Shown: piece by piece, positions 13,770 through 20,938 of the stretch
Numbering within the stretch: the stretch's first letter is position 1
Layout: each line of letters begins with the position of its first letter
NCBI GenBank assembly: GCA_019416265.1
Contig: DXXQ01000035.1
Span: forward strand, 1 to 23,446
Reading direction: 5' to 3'
Source: Clostridiales bacterium
Lineage (GTDB): Bacteria > Bacillota > Clostridia > Lachnospirales > Lachnospiraceae
DNA: 23,446 nt
Translations under genes and position numbers: made by a program
The notes under the pieces: generated by a model
Told to the model about the DNA's origin: nothing
What the model saw: the letters and a program-made list of their open reading frames with translations, nothing else
Databases searched by the model: none

Positions 13770-16103
13770 CTAAAATACCAAAAGTCCGATCTGATACACT
13801 GCAAAGGCTGCGATCCATGCAATGACACACTGGCCCACAACCATTGCCACCGCCCATTTTCCTCCAAGCTCACGCTTCACAGAGGCGATTGCCGCCACAC
13901 ACGGGGTATAGAGAAGACAGAATACAAGCAGAGCCGCTGCTCCCACATGGGTAAGGGTTCCCTGAAGGGCTTCCGTGCTTCCGAATAATACAGTCAGGGA
14001 GGAAACTACGCTCTCCTTTGCCATAAATCCGGAGATCAGGGAGGTTACGATTCTCCAGTCTCCAAATCCCACCGGAGCAAATACAGGGGCAAGAACACCG
14101 GCTGCCATTGCAAGAATGCTGTCCTGGGAATCGGAAACCATGTTGAGTCCCATATCAAAGTTCTGAAGGAACCAGATCAGGATGGTTGCCACAAAGATAA
14201 CGGTAAAGGCTCTCTGAAGGAAATCCTTTGCCTTGTCCCACAGAAGGTGCAGCACATTTTTTGCCCCGGGCATACGGTAGTTTGGAAGCTCCATAACAAA
14301 GGGAACTGCCTCTCCTTTAAAAGCGGTTGCTTTCATAAGGATCGCCATGATAATTCCGACTGCAATTCCCAGTACATAAAGCCCGATCATTACAAGCGCC
14401 CGGTGCTCCTTGAAAAATGCCGCTGTAAAGAAGGCATAAATCGGAAGCTTGGCTGTACAGCTCATAAACGGAGTCAGAAGAATCGTCATCTTTCTGTCAC
14501 GGGCAGACGGAAGGGTACGGCTTGCCATAACTCCGGGTACTGTACATCCAAAGCCTATGAGCATAGGAACGATACTTCTGCCGGAAAGTCCCAGCTTACG
14601 GAGCAGCTTATCCATAATAAACGCCACTCTCGCCATATATCCGCTGTCCTCCAGAAGGGACAGGAAGAAAAACAGGGTCACAATGATCGGCAGGAAGCTC
14701 AGCACACCGCCGACGCCGTTAAAAATACCGTCTATCACAAGAGACTGCACAGCTCCGTTGACATTGGCCGCCTCCATTGCCCTTGCTGTAATATCAGTCA
14801 GAGCGGTGATTCCTGATTCCAGGATTCCCTGTAAAAAGGCGCCGACAACATTGAAGGTCAGCCAGAACACAAGCCCCATAATACCGATAAAGGCCGGAAT
14901 TCCCGTGTACTTTCCTGTGAGAAAATGATCGATCTTACGGCTTCTGGCACGTTCTCTGCTTTCCCTGGGCTTGATCACAGCCTCTCCGCAAATTTCTTCT
15001 ATGTAGTCGAAACGCATCTGCGCCACTGCCGCCGCACGGTCCATTCCTGTTTCCTCTTCTGTCTGTCCGGCGATTTCTTCCAGAATATGCTTCTCATTTT
15101 CTGTCATGTTTAACTGTTCAAGGATTTTTTCATCCCCCTCCATGACCTTGCTTGCTGCAAAACGGATGGGAATTTCCGCTTTCTGCGCATGATCCTCGAT
15201 AAGGTGCATCACTGCGTGAATCCCCCTGTGGATCCCCTCTTCTTTTTTACAAAAATCTGTATCAAGAGGCCGTTCCTGGTATTTCGCCACATGGATCGCA
15301 TGGCGGATCAGCTCCTCAAGACCCTCGCCCTTTACTGCGGAAATCGGCACAACAGGAACGCCCAGCGCCTCCTCCATTTCGTTTACCAGTACGGAGCCTT
15401 CGTTTTGGCGAAGCTCATCCATCATATTTAACGCTACGACCATGGGAAAGCCCAATTCCAGAAGCTGCATGGTAAGATAAAGATTACGCTCAATATTGGT
15501 AGCATCCACAATATTGATGATTCCCTTTGGTTTCTCCCGGATCACAAACTCCCTTGTCACGATTTCCTCGCTGCTGTAGGGAGACATGGAATAGATTCCC
15601 GGCAGGTCTGTGATCAGAGTGTTGTCATAGCCCCGGATCACGCCGTCCTTGCGGTCCACAGTGACACCGGGAAAATTGCCCACATGCTGTTTGGAGCCTG
15701 TGAGCTGATTAAACAGCGTTGTCTTTCCGCAGTTCTGGTTTCCCACAAGGGCAAAGGTAAGAATTTCACTGTCAGGAAGAGGATTCTCTGCCTTGCTGTC
15801 ATGAAACTTTCCGCCCTCGCCGTATCCGGGATGGTGTTTCTCCTGCTTCTTTTCTTTCTTTTCTTCTTTTTTCGGTTTATGTTCTTCTCCGATCTCTATG
15901 TTTTTTGCATCCTCCAGTCGGATCGTCAGTTCATACCCATGGATCCTCAACTCAATGGGATCACCCATAGGCGCATATTTCACTACTGTAACTTCAGTTC
16001 CCTGTATGAGGCCCATGTCCAGAAAATGCTGACGCAAAGCCCCGGAGCCGCCAACTGATCTGATCGTTGCCGTCTTTCCAATGGCAAGTTCACTTAATTT
16101 CAT
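13770..16103 (-). CDS. feoB: FeoA-FeoB fusion, ferrous iron transporter
   Basis: 777 residues. Residues 1-72 are a FeoA SH3-like domain (LSELAIGKTATI..LDMGLIQGTEV); a Lys/Glu-rich linker follows (73-110). The FeoB G domain has G1 GNQNCGKTT (121-129), G2 NFPGVTVD (143-150), G3 DLPG (166-169), G4 NMMD (226-229) and a G5-like SAVKG. The membrane part (about 400-777) has the two Gate regions; CTVPGVMASRT and PFMSCTAKLPIY carry conserved Cys. It imports Fe2+ across the cytoplasmic membrane in anaerobic conditions. ATG at 16103 follows GAGGAGG 10 nt upstream. Fusion of FeoA to FeoB is known in some Bacillota and related anaerobes. A separate feoA or feoC gene is not seen. A metal-regulator-like operator overlaps the promoter. 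Confidence 0.95.
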   Translation of the reverse strand: MKLSELAIGKTATIRSVGGSGALRQHFLDMGLIQGTEVTVVKYAPMGDPIELRIHGYELTIRLEDAKNIEIGEEHKPKKEEKKEKKQEKHHPGYGEGGKFHDSKAENPLPDSEILTFALVGNQNCGKTTLFNQLTGSKQHVGNFPGVTVDRKDGVIRGYDNTLITDLPGIYSMSPYSSEEIVTREFVIREKPKGIINIVDATNIERNLYLTMQLLELGFPMVVALNMMDELRQNEGSVLVNEMEEALGVPVVPISAVKGEGLEELIRHAIHVAKYQERPLDTDFCKKEEGIHRGIHAVMHLIEDHAQKAEIPIRFAASKVMEGDEKILEQLNMTENEKHILEEIAGQTEEETGMDRAAAVAQMRFDYIEEICGEAVIKPRESRERARSRKIDHFLTGKYTGIPAFIGIMGLVFWLTFNVVGAFLQGILESGITALTDITARAMEAANVNGAVQSLVIDGIFNGVGGVLSFLPIIVTLFFFLSLLEDSGYMARVAFIMDKLLRKLGLSGRSIVPMLIGFGCTVPGVMASRTLPSARDRKMTILLTPFMSCTAKLPIYAFFTAAFFKEHRALVMIGLYVLGIAVGIIMAILMKATAFKGEAVPFVMELPNYRMPGAKNVLHLLWDKAKDFLQRAFTVIFVATILIWFLQNFDMGLNMVSDSQDSILAMAAGVLAPVFAPVGFGDWRIVTSLISGFMAKESVVSSLTVLFGSTEALQGTLTHVGAAALLVFCLLYTPCVAAIASVKRELGGKWAVAMVVGQCVIAWIAAFAVYQIGLLVF

Positions 16104-16122
16104 TTTCTATTTTCCTCCTCTG

Positions 16123-16151
16123 ATATTAGCTTTAACTAACCTTCATTTGAA
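16123..16151 (-). promoter_or_regulatory. feoB promoter with overlapping inverted repeat (DtxR-type operator candidate)
   Basis: On the minus strand TTCAAA (16146-16151), 17-base spacer, TAATAT (16123-16128). An inverted repeat TTAG-N6-CTAA (16126-16139) covers the end of the -10 box and the spacer, resembling half-sites of DtxR/IdeR-family iron repressors. Fe2+-bound repressor would block transcription in iron-rich conditions; the regulator is inferred. Confidence 0.45.
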
Positions 16152-16157
16152 AACAAA

Positions 16158-16182
16158 AGCAACGGCAGGAAAAACCGTTGCT
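16158..16182 (-). terminator. Intrinsic terminator of the EAL-polymerase-YolD unit
   Basis: AGCAACGG (16158-16165) pairs with CCGTTGCT (16175-16182), 8 bp, 9-nt loop. On the minus strand it is followed by TTTGTTTTC. It lies 75 bases after the YolD-like stop and just before the feoB promoter. Confidence 0.75.
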
Positions 16183-16256
16183 CTTTTCTTGCAGAAACAA
16201 ATATAACACATTTCGCCGGAAAAGTATATAAAAATATCTTATTTTCCAAATATTTT

Positions 16257-16460
16257 TCACCTTCTTTCTTCCCTCTCCATGTGTACTTCCTTTGTCTCCC
16301 TGAGGGCCTCCTCCAGTCCTGTCAGAGCCGAAAACGGTGCAAACTGCGCCGCCCTGTCATGAAGGGACATCTGGCGGTGTTTTTTTGACACAGGATGGGG
16401 AAGGTTTATGATATCGTCGTATTTATGCGTTTCCTGCCAGCGGTTCTGTGCGCTGCTCAT
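16257..16460 (-). CDS. YolD-like small protein paired with the Y-family polymerase
   Basis: 67 residues. Contains KYDDIINLPHPVSKKH, then MSLHDRAAQFAPFSAL and TGLEEALRET. The DRAAQFAPFxAL block is typical of small proteins coded beside UvrX/ImpB-type polymerases in Bacillota and commonly placed in the YolD-like family, thought to act in SOS-linked translesion synthesis, by an unproven mechanism. No membrane segment; ends in a charged helix. The ATG overlaps the polymerase stop by 4 nt (ATGA), so it is translated by coupling. Family placement is by motif memory and gene pairing. Confidence 0.75.
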   Translation of the reverse strand: MSSAQNRWQETHKYDDIINLPHPVSKKHRQMSLHDRAAQFAPFSALTGLEEALRETKEVHMEREERR

Positions 16461-17998
16461 GCCTTATGACCTCCTATCCTGCTGTTTCTCTCCATGGCCG
16501 TTGCCCCTTCCTCCAGGTTCATTCCTTTCAGAATGGCGTTTTTTCCGTATTTCTTCTTAATATCCAGCATTGCCTCCTGAAGCCTGCGTTCCTTTCTCAG
16601 CGCTTCTTCCTCTTTTTTCTCCTTTGCCTCCCTCTCCCTGTAATCCGTGAAGAGATCAAGCTGCTCATAGGTCTGTTTTTTCACGGCAAAGGACTCCGGC
16701 ACCACATGATTGGCAGTCACAGTAATCCTCCGCACAAGAAGATTCCTGTCCACGATCCTGTCAAAAAGCTCTGTGGCGTATTTGATAATCAGCTTTCCCG
16801 AGGAGCTCTGTCTTCCCAGGTTAATGGTTCCGTGAGCGTGTTTGGGAATTTTACGGCCGTAACGGTCTGTCGTGACTTCTCCCCTGTATGCCTTTCTTCT
16901 CTCAGGGTCAGTCAGATTCTCAATATCATACCCCACCGTAAGCACGATCTGATCTGTCACCAGTCTTTTATCCACAAGGTCAAGGGCCAGAAGGTCCGTC
17001 ATCTCCCTTGTGACAAGTCTGGCCTTCTCCGCACTGTAGGGACACTGCAGGACCTGACCGGAGCAGATACTGTTATTCTCCGGCCGGTAGGCCTTTACAT
17101 CTGCAATGGTACAGGGCTCATATCCCCAGGCGTGGTCGATAAGGAGCTCTGCGTTGATTCCGAACAGCCTGTACAAAAGCTCCTCATTGTGAAAGCTTCC
17201 CTCTTTCCCTACGGAACACCTGGCCACATCTCCCATGGTATACATACCGTTCTCCTGAAGCTTTCTGGCATATCCCGGCCCCACTCTCCAGAAGTCCGTA
17301 AGGGGTCTGTGATCCCACAGCAGTCTCCTGTAGCTCATTTCATCCAGGCAGGCGATCCTCACGCCGTTTTCATCCGGGGGAATATGCTTCGCCTCTATGT
17401 CCAGAGCGATTTTGGAAAGATACAGATTCGTCCCGATTCCCGCAGTCGATGTGATCCCTGTTGTTTTCCAGACATCCTGCACGATCTGCATGGCAAGCTC
17501 CTTTGCCGTCATTCTGTAGGTCCCCAGATAATGTGTGACATCCATAAATACCTCGTCAATGGAGTATACATGCATATCCTCAGGAGCCACATATTTCAGA
17601 TAGATATCGTAAATTCTGGAGCTGTATTCCATATAGAGCGCCATTCTCGGAGGTGCGGCAAGATATCCCACTGCAAGCTGCGGGGAGGTCTTAAGCTCCT
17701 TTGCAAAAGCGGAGGTTCCTGTAAATTTCCTGTCAGGAGCAACCATTCTCCGCCTGGCATTTACCTCCTTCACCTTCTGCTCAACCTCAAAAAGTCTTGC
17801 CCTTCCGGAAATCCCATATGCCTTCAGGGAAGGGGAAACAGCCAGGCAGATGGTCTTTTCCGTGCGGCTGGCGTCCGCCACCACAAGGTTGGTAGTCAGA
17901 GGATCCAGTCTGCGCTCCACACATTCCACAGATGCATAGAAGGATTTCAGGTCAATGGCAATATATGTGTGTGTTCTTTCTCCCTTTCGCTTATCCAT
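16457..17998 (-). CDS. Y-family DNA polymerase (UvrX/DinB-like)
   Basis: 513 residues, longer than DinB (about 350-420), as in the UvrX/ImpB group. Palm motifs: IAIDLKSFYASVEC with catalytic Asp16, VYSIDEVFMD with Asp148-Glu149, and GIGTNLYLSKIALDIEAKH. A thumb helix-hairpin-helix-like stretch (FWRVGPGYARKLQENG) and a little-finger domain follow. A charged coiled-coil-like region near 440-490 (REREAKEKKEEEALRKERRL) precedes the C-terminus; no clear beta-clamp peptide was picked. It would copy past DNA lesions with low fidelity. ATG at 17998 follows AGGGGAG about 11 nt upstream and lies 17 nt after the phosphodiesterase stop, so it is probably in that operon. No LexA-type palindrome is seen just upstream. 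Confidence 0.92.
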   Translation of the reverse strand: MDKRKGERTHTYIAIDLKSFYASVECVERRLDPLTTNLVVADASRTEKTICLAVSPSLKAYGISGRARLFEVEQKVKEVNARRRMVAPDRKFTGTSAFAKELKTSPQLAVGYLAAPPRMALYMEYSSRIYDIYLKYVAPEDMHVYSIDEVFMDVTHYLGTYRMTAKELAMQIVQDVWKTTGITSTAGIGTNLYLSKIALDIEAKHIPPDENGVRIACLDEMSYRRLLWDHRPLTDFWRVGPGYARKLQENGMYTMGDVARCSVGKEGSFHNEELLYRLFGINAELLIDHAWGYEPCTIADVKAYRPENNSICSGQVLQCPYSAEKARLVTREMTDLLALDLVDKRLVTDQIVLTVGYDIENLTDPERRKAYRGEVTTDRYGRKIPKHAHGTINLGRQSSSGKLIIKYATELFDRIVDRNLLVRRITVTANHVVPESFAVKKQTYEQLDLFTDYREREAKEKKEEEALRKERRLQEAMLDIKKKYGKNAILKGMNLEEGATAMERNSRIGGHKA

Positions 17999-18015
17999 GA
18001 AAAAGCTTCTCCCCT

Positions 18016-20322
18016 TTACTGCTGTTTTACCATATAATTTTCTATCTTAAATTCCCTCAGCCATGCTTCAAATTCTTCCACAGGCAGAGGCCGTGAGAAA
18101 TAGTATCCCTGTATGGTATCGCAGTTTACCGTCCTGATATATTCCATCTGCTGCTGAGTTTCGATTCCCTCAGCCACTGTGCTGATATGAAGCTTCTCCG
18201 CCATATCAAGGATACTTGCGATCACATCTCTCGCCCTGGAGGATTCCAGATTCAGGAAGAAGGAACGGTCAAGCTTCAGCACATCGATGTCAAATTCACG
18301 CAGAAGTGTCAGGGAGGAATATCCATATCCGAAGTCATCCAGAGAACACCGAAATCCGTTCTTATGGATCATCTGCAGGCCTTCCCTTGCCTTGTTCAAC
18401 TGAGCGTTATCCAGGAAAAGCGTTTCCGTTACCTCAAATTCGATCAAAGACCTGTCTATCTGATATTTATCTGCGATTCTCACAAAGCTTCCAAGGAAGT
18501 TTTCATCAACAAAATGGCTTCTGGAAAGGTTGACGGATACCGGGAAAAGAGTTTCCCCCGCCTCCTTCCATTTTTTCATAAGGATGCAGACCTCCTCAAA
18601 CACATATCTGTCCAGGATACAGATCTTTCCGTTTTTTTCCAGAAGAGGGATAAATTCTCCCGGAGAAACGATTCCCTCGTCCGGCAGACGCCATCTCACC
18701 AGCGCCTCCGCCCCTGACACGGCTCCGGAATTTATATTGACCTTCGGCTGGAAATAAATCCGGAACTCTCCCTTTACCAGGGATTCGTCAAAAAGACTTT
18801 CCAGCTTCCGCTCTCTCATGATCTTATCTGCAACCTTTTTGTCGAAATAGATGAGCTTTCCGATATCCTGGGGGGACTGATTCTTTACCACTGCGATGGT
18901 TCTGTCCTGAAGAAGGGTGAGATCGGAATCATTGTCCTCCACCAGGCAGGCTCCCATACGAAAGACCACATCACATCGGGGAATATCTGTATTTTCAAAA
19001 GAAATGACCCGGGCAAGCATCTCGCCGATGCGCAGGGAAACAGCCGACGGATTTTTTTCCTTCATGAGGATATAGTAGTGATCCATTTCTGTTCTGGCAA
19101 CGATCTCATCCCTTTCCAGATAGCTCTGGAATACGGTATAAAAATACCTGAGCATTTTATCCCCTGTTTTGTCCCCCAGGGATGCATTGATTGCCTTGAA
19201 GTCCACACAGTCCAGTAAAATCAGCGTGTACTGATCTGCCTTTTTCTCCCTGCTCAGCTCCTGGTATCTCATGCGAAGCTCCGTCCTGTTGATTCCTCCT
19301 GTGATCTCATCCCGGAAAGCAAGGCGTTCCAACTCCCGTCCGTTTCTGAAATAGCTTCGGTAAAGCAGAGCCAGAAAAGCGAAAAAAATAAACAGTACAG
19401 CCAGAATACATCCGATCATCAGCCTGACATAACCGTCGGAAAAACCGGTGAAAAGGCTTGTGGGCATAATGGCCGCCATAACCCAGTCATAGTTTTCCTC
19501 TATTGCATAGCTGACATAATAGGTGATGCCCTTTTCTGAATGAAAAGAGAAGATCCCGTTTTTTCCTTCCTCAATCTCCTTCCACATGACATTTTCTTTT
19601 TTCTCTATATTTTTTTCATCCTTTATAAGGTCGGAGAAATCCATATCTTCAAGCCCCGGCTGTGAGGCGACCAGTATTTTTCCTGTCTTATCCATAATAA
19701 GGCTGATACTGTTTTTCTTCTGTAAGGTTCTGGTCACAAAAATGTTCCGCAGCCGTTCCGTTCTGTTTGCTCCCCAGAAGATTCCCACACTTTCTCCGTT
19801 CCTGTATATATTTTTTGCCCAGAAAACATATTCTCCCTGGATGTCAGAGGCACACTCCCCTCTGTCAAGAGCCGCCAGAAAACGTTCTGATTCCATCAGC
19901 CTGCGCATTTCCTCTGCTCTTCCCTCTGCCTCGCCTGATTCTGCTTTCATCGTATTCTGTATGTCGCAGACAGCCATATAGTCAAAGGAATAGATGTCTC
20001 TTTTCCTGTCGATAAAGCTCTGGGGATCGATATTGGCGTCTTCTTTTTCCAGAGCCTCCACAAGACTGATCATATTTGACTGGCAGTGTCCCGTTTCCAT
20101 GCTGATCATATCTGAAATCTGCTCTGTATAATTTTTCACATAATCCTGGGAAATCGCAGCATCCTGCGTCTTCATATGGACAGTACTGAAAATGGCATAA
20201 ATAATTACAATGGCAGCGATAATACTCAGGATCACTATATTTCGCCCTGTTTTTTTACGCATAGTATCCATGCTGTTGATATAGCCCCGATGCTCTTTTT
20301 GATAAGAATCTGTTTTCTTCAT
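18016..20322 (-). CDS. Membrane GGDEF-EAL protein, likely c-di-GMP phosphodiesterase
   Basis: 768 residues: membrane helix 1 (29-47), an extracellular Cache-like sensor (about 50-298, with FWAKNIYRNGESVGIFWGAN and a terminal YDWVMAAIMP), membrane helix 2 (300-322), a GGDEF domain (335-490) and an EAL domain (510-755). The cyclase signature is degenerate: RTEMDHY (410-416) in place of a GGDEF-type loop, so synthesis is not expected. Phosphodiesterase residues are all present: Glu539-Ala-Leu, Asn598, Glu630, Asp662-Asp663, Lys683, Glu718 or Glu721, and QGYYFSRPL with Gln738. It should hydrolyse c-di-GMP to pGpG in response to an outside signal. ATG at 20322 follows GGAGAG 8 nt upstream. First gene of the apparent unit with the polymerase and YolD-like protein. 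Confidence 0.93.
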   Translation of the reverse strand: MKKTDSYQKEHRGYINSMDTMRKKTGRNIVILSIIAAIVIIYAIFSTVHMKTQDAAISQDYVKNYTEQISDMISMETGHCQSNMISLVEALEKEDANIDPQSFIDRKRDIYSFDYMAVCDIQNTMKAESGEAEGRAEEMRRLMESERFLAALDRGECASDIQGEYVFWAKNIYRNGESVGIFWGANRTERLRNIFVTRTLQKKNSISLIMDKTGKILVASQPGLEDMDFSDLIKDEKNIEKKENVMWKEIEEGKNGIFSFHSEKGITYYVSYAIEENYDWVMAAIMPTSLFTGFSDGYVRLMIGCILAVLFIFFAFLALLYRSYFRNGRELERLAFRDEITGGINRTELRMRYQELSREKKADQYTLILLDCVDFKAINASLGDKTGDKMLRYFYTVFQSYLERDEIVARTEMDHYYILMKEKNPSAVSLRIGEMLARVISFENTDIPRCDVVFRMGACLVEDNDSDLTLLQDRTIAVVKNQSPQDIGKLIYFDKKVADKIMRERKLESLFDESLVKGEFRIYFQPKVNINSGAVSGAEALVRWRLPDEGIVSPGEFIPLLEKNGKICILDRYVFEEVCILMKKWKEAGETLFPVSVNLSRSHFVDENFLGSFVRIADKYQIDRSLIEFEVTETLFLDNAQLNKAREGLQMIHKNGFRCSLDDFGYGYSSLTLLREFDIDVLKLDRSFFLNLESSRARDVIASILDMAEKLHISTVAEGIETQQQMEYIRTVNCDTIQGYYFSRPLPVEEFEAWLREFKIENYMVKQQ

Positions 20323-20472
20323 AGAAGTTTCTCTCCTTCGTATGTTACATATAAATTTATTATCAGTCCGGTTATTATTTTGGCACGGAAATTTATATTT
20401 TTAATGCAGAATGCTTCCTGTCCGGTACAGAAACTATTTTCCAAAGCTTGTACACGTTCTTTAATATCTCCT

Positions 20473-20501
20473 ATTATATACCGAACCAGCAAAGATAACA
20501 A
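20473..20501 (-). promoter_or_regulatory. Promoter of the phosphodiesterase gene
   Basis: On the minus strand TTGTTA (20496-20501), 17-base spacer, TATAAT (20473-20478). Predicted leader is about 145 nt. It has no recognisable c-di-GMP (GEMM) aptamer. The 616-base gap 20323-20938 holds this promoter, two plus-strand terminators and the pdu promoter, and no credible gene. Confidence 0.65.
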
Positions 20502-20606
20502 TTACATTTTTCACATCTGCAGCTGCTTTCTCTTTCCCGTTGTGTTATTCTGTATCTGCGGTTTGAGACGCTCCCGGATACAAAAGCTATTGTATCCGGG
20601 CTTTTT
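20484..20606 (+). ncRNA. Candidate short plus-strand transcript ending in the orphan terminator
   Basis: A possible promoter, TTGTAC (20448-20453), 18-base spacer, TATTAT (20472-20477), overlaps the divergent phosphodiesterase promoter. A strong plus-strand terminator ends at 20606 with no plus-strand gene upstream for over 8 kb. The segment could be a small RNA of about 120 nt. No known family recognised; support is positional only. Confidence 0.25.
20573..20606 (+). terminator. Strong orphan terminator 1
   Basis: CCCGGATACAA (20573-20583) pairs perfectly with TTGTATCCGGG (20590-20600), 11 bp, 6-nt loop, followed by CTTTTT. The T-run is on the plus side only, so it is oriented plus. Confidence 0.85.
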
Positions 20607-20639
20607 CGTCCTCAAAAAATACCCGCATCTGACACCTGT

Positions 20640-20677
20640 TCCGGCAGAAAGGCTTACCCTTTCCTGCCGGATTTTTT
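20640..20677 (+). terminator. Strong orphan terminator 2
   Basis: CCGGCAGAAAGG (20641-20652) pairs with the segment 20658-20670 over 12 bp with one bulged C, 5-nt loop, followed by ATTTTTT. Plus orientation, 40 bases after the first one and 130 bases before the pdu promoter, so it insulates the pdu genes from upstream transcription. Confidence 0.85.
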
Positions 20678-20809
20678 CCGTATTTGTAACGATATTTATT
20701 TAACAAGGTCTATATCTGTATTTTTGCCCGATTTTTTTAATTTATGCGGTTCTATGAGGGAATTCCAAGGTTTTTTTGTGGTTTTTTGATTACTTTCTGT
20801 ATTGTTTTG

Positions 20810-20838
20810 TTGCTATTTTGTTGTAATTGTAGTATACT
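20810..20838 (+). promoter_or_regulatory. Promoter of the pduCD genes
   Basis: TTGCTA (20810-20815), 17-base spacer, TATACT (20833-20838). Predicted start near 20845, leader about 95 nt. It sits in an A/T-rich stretch downstream of both terminators. No operator was recognised. Confidence 0.65.
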
Positions 20839-20854
20839 CTAAAGTAACAATATT

Positions 20855-20885
20855 CCGTTATGCTCCTTAAACAGCATGGGAACGG
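20855..20885 (+). promoter_or_regulatory. Leader hairpin upstream of pduC
   Basis: CCGTTATGCT (20855-20864) pairs with AGCAT (20873-20877) and AACGG (20881-20885), with a bulged GGG and an 8-nt loop. It starts about 10 nt from the predicted transcript start. It is not followed by a T-run, so it may stabilise the message or bind a regulator. It does not match a B12 riboswitch. Confidence 0.4.
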
Positions 20886-20938
20886 ATGCAAAATAAACAT
20901 GTGGTATTTTCCACTGATTTTTTGTAAGGAGACACATT

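Noticed and set aside
16448..18037. 529-codon plus-strand open frame opposite the Y-family polymerase
   Set aside because: It is the antisense of a gene with full catalytic motifs, has no family resemblance, and reads as Cys/His-rich antisense-type sequence.
20323..20466. c-di-GMP riboswitch in the phosphodiesterase leader
   Set aside because: The conserved GEMM core segments are not present.
20319..20501. 60-codon minus-strand frame ending over the start of the phosphodiesterase gene
   Set aside because: It begins within the mapped promoter boxes, has no ribosome site at a usable start codon, and shows no family.
20573..20671. Tandem hairpins as an ANTAR (EutV-type) antitermination pair
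   Set aside because: The loops do not carry the A1/G4 hexaloop pattern in both hairpins, and a separate promoter lies downstream of them.
20839..20938. Cobalamin riboswitch before the B12-dependent pduC
   Set aside because: The leader is only about 95 nt and has no B12 box; a full cobalamin riboswitch would not fit.
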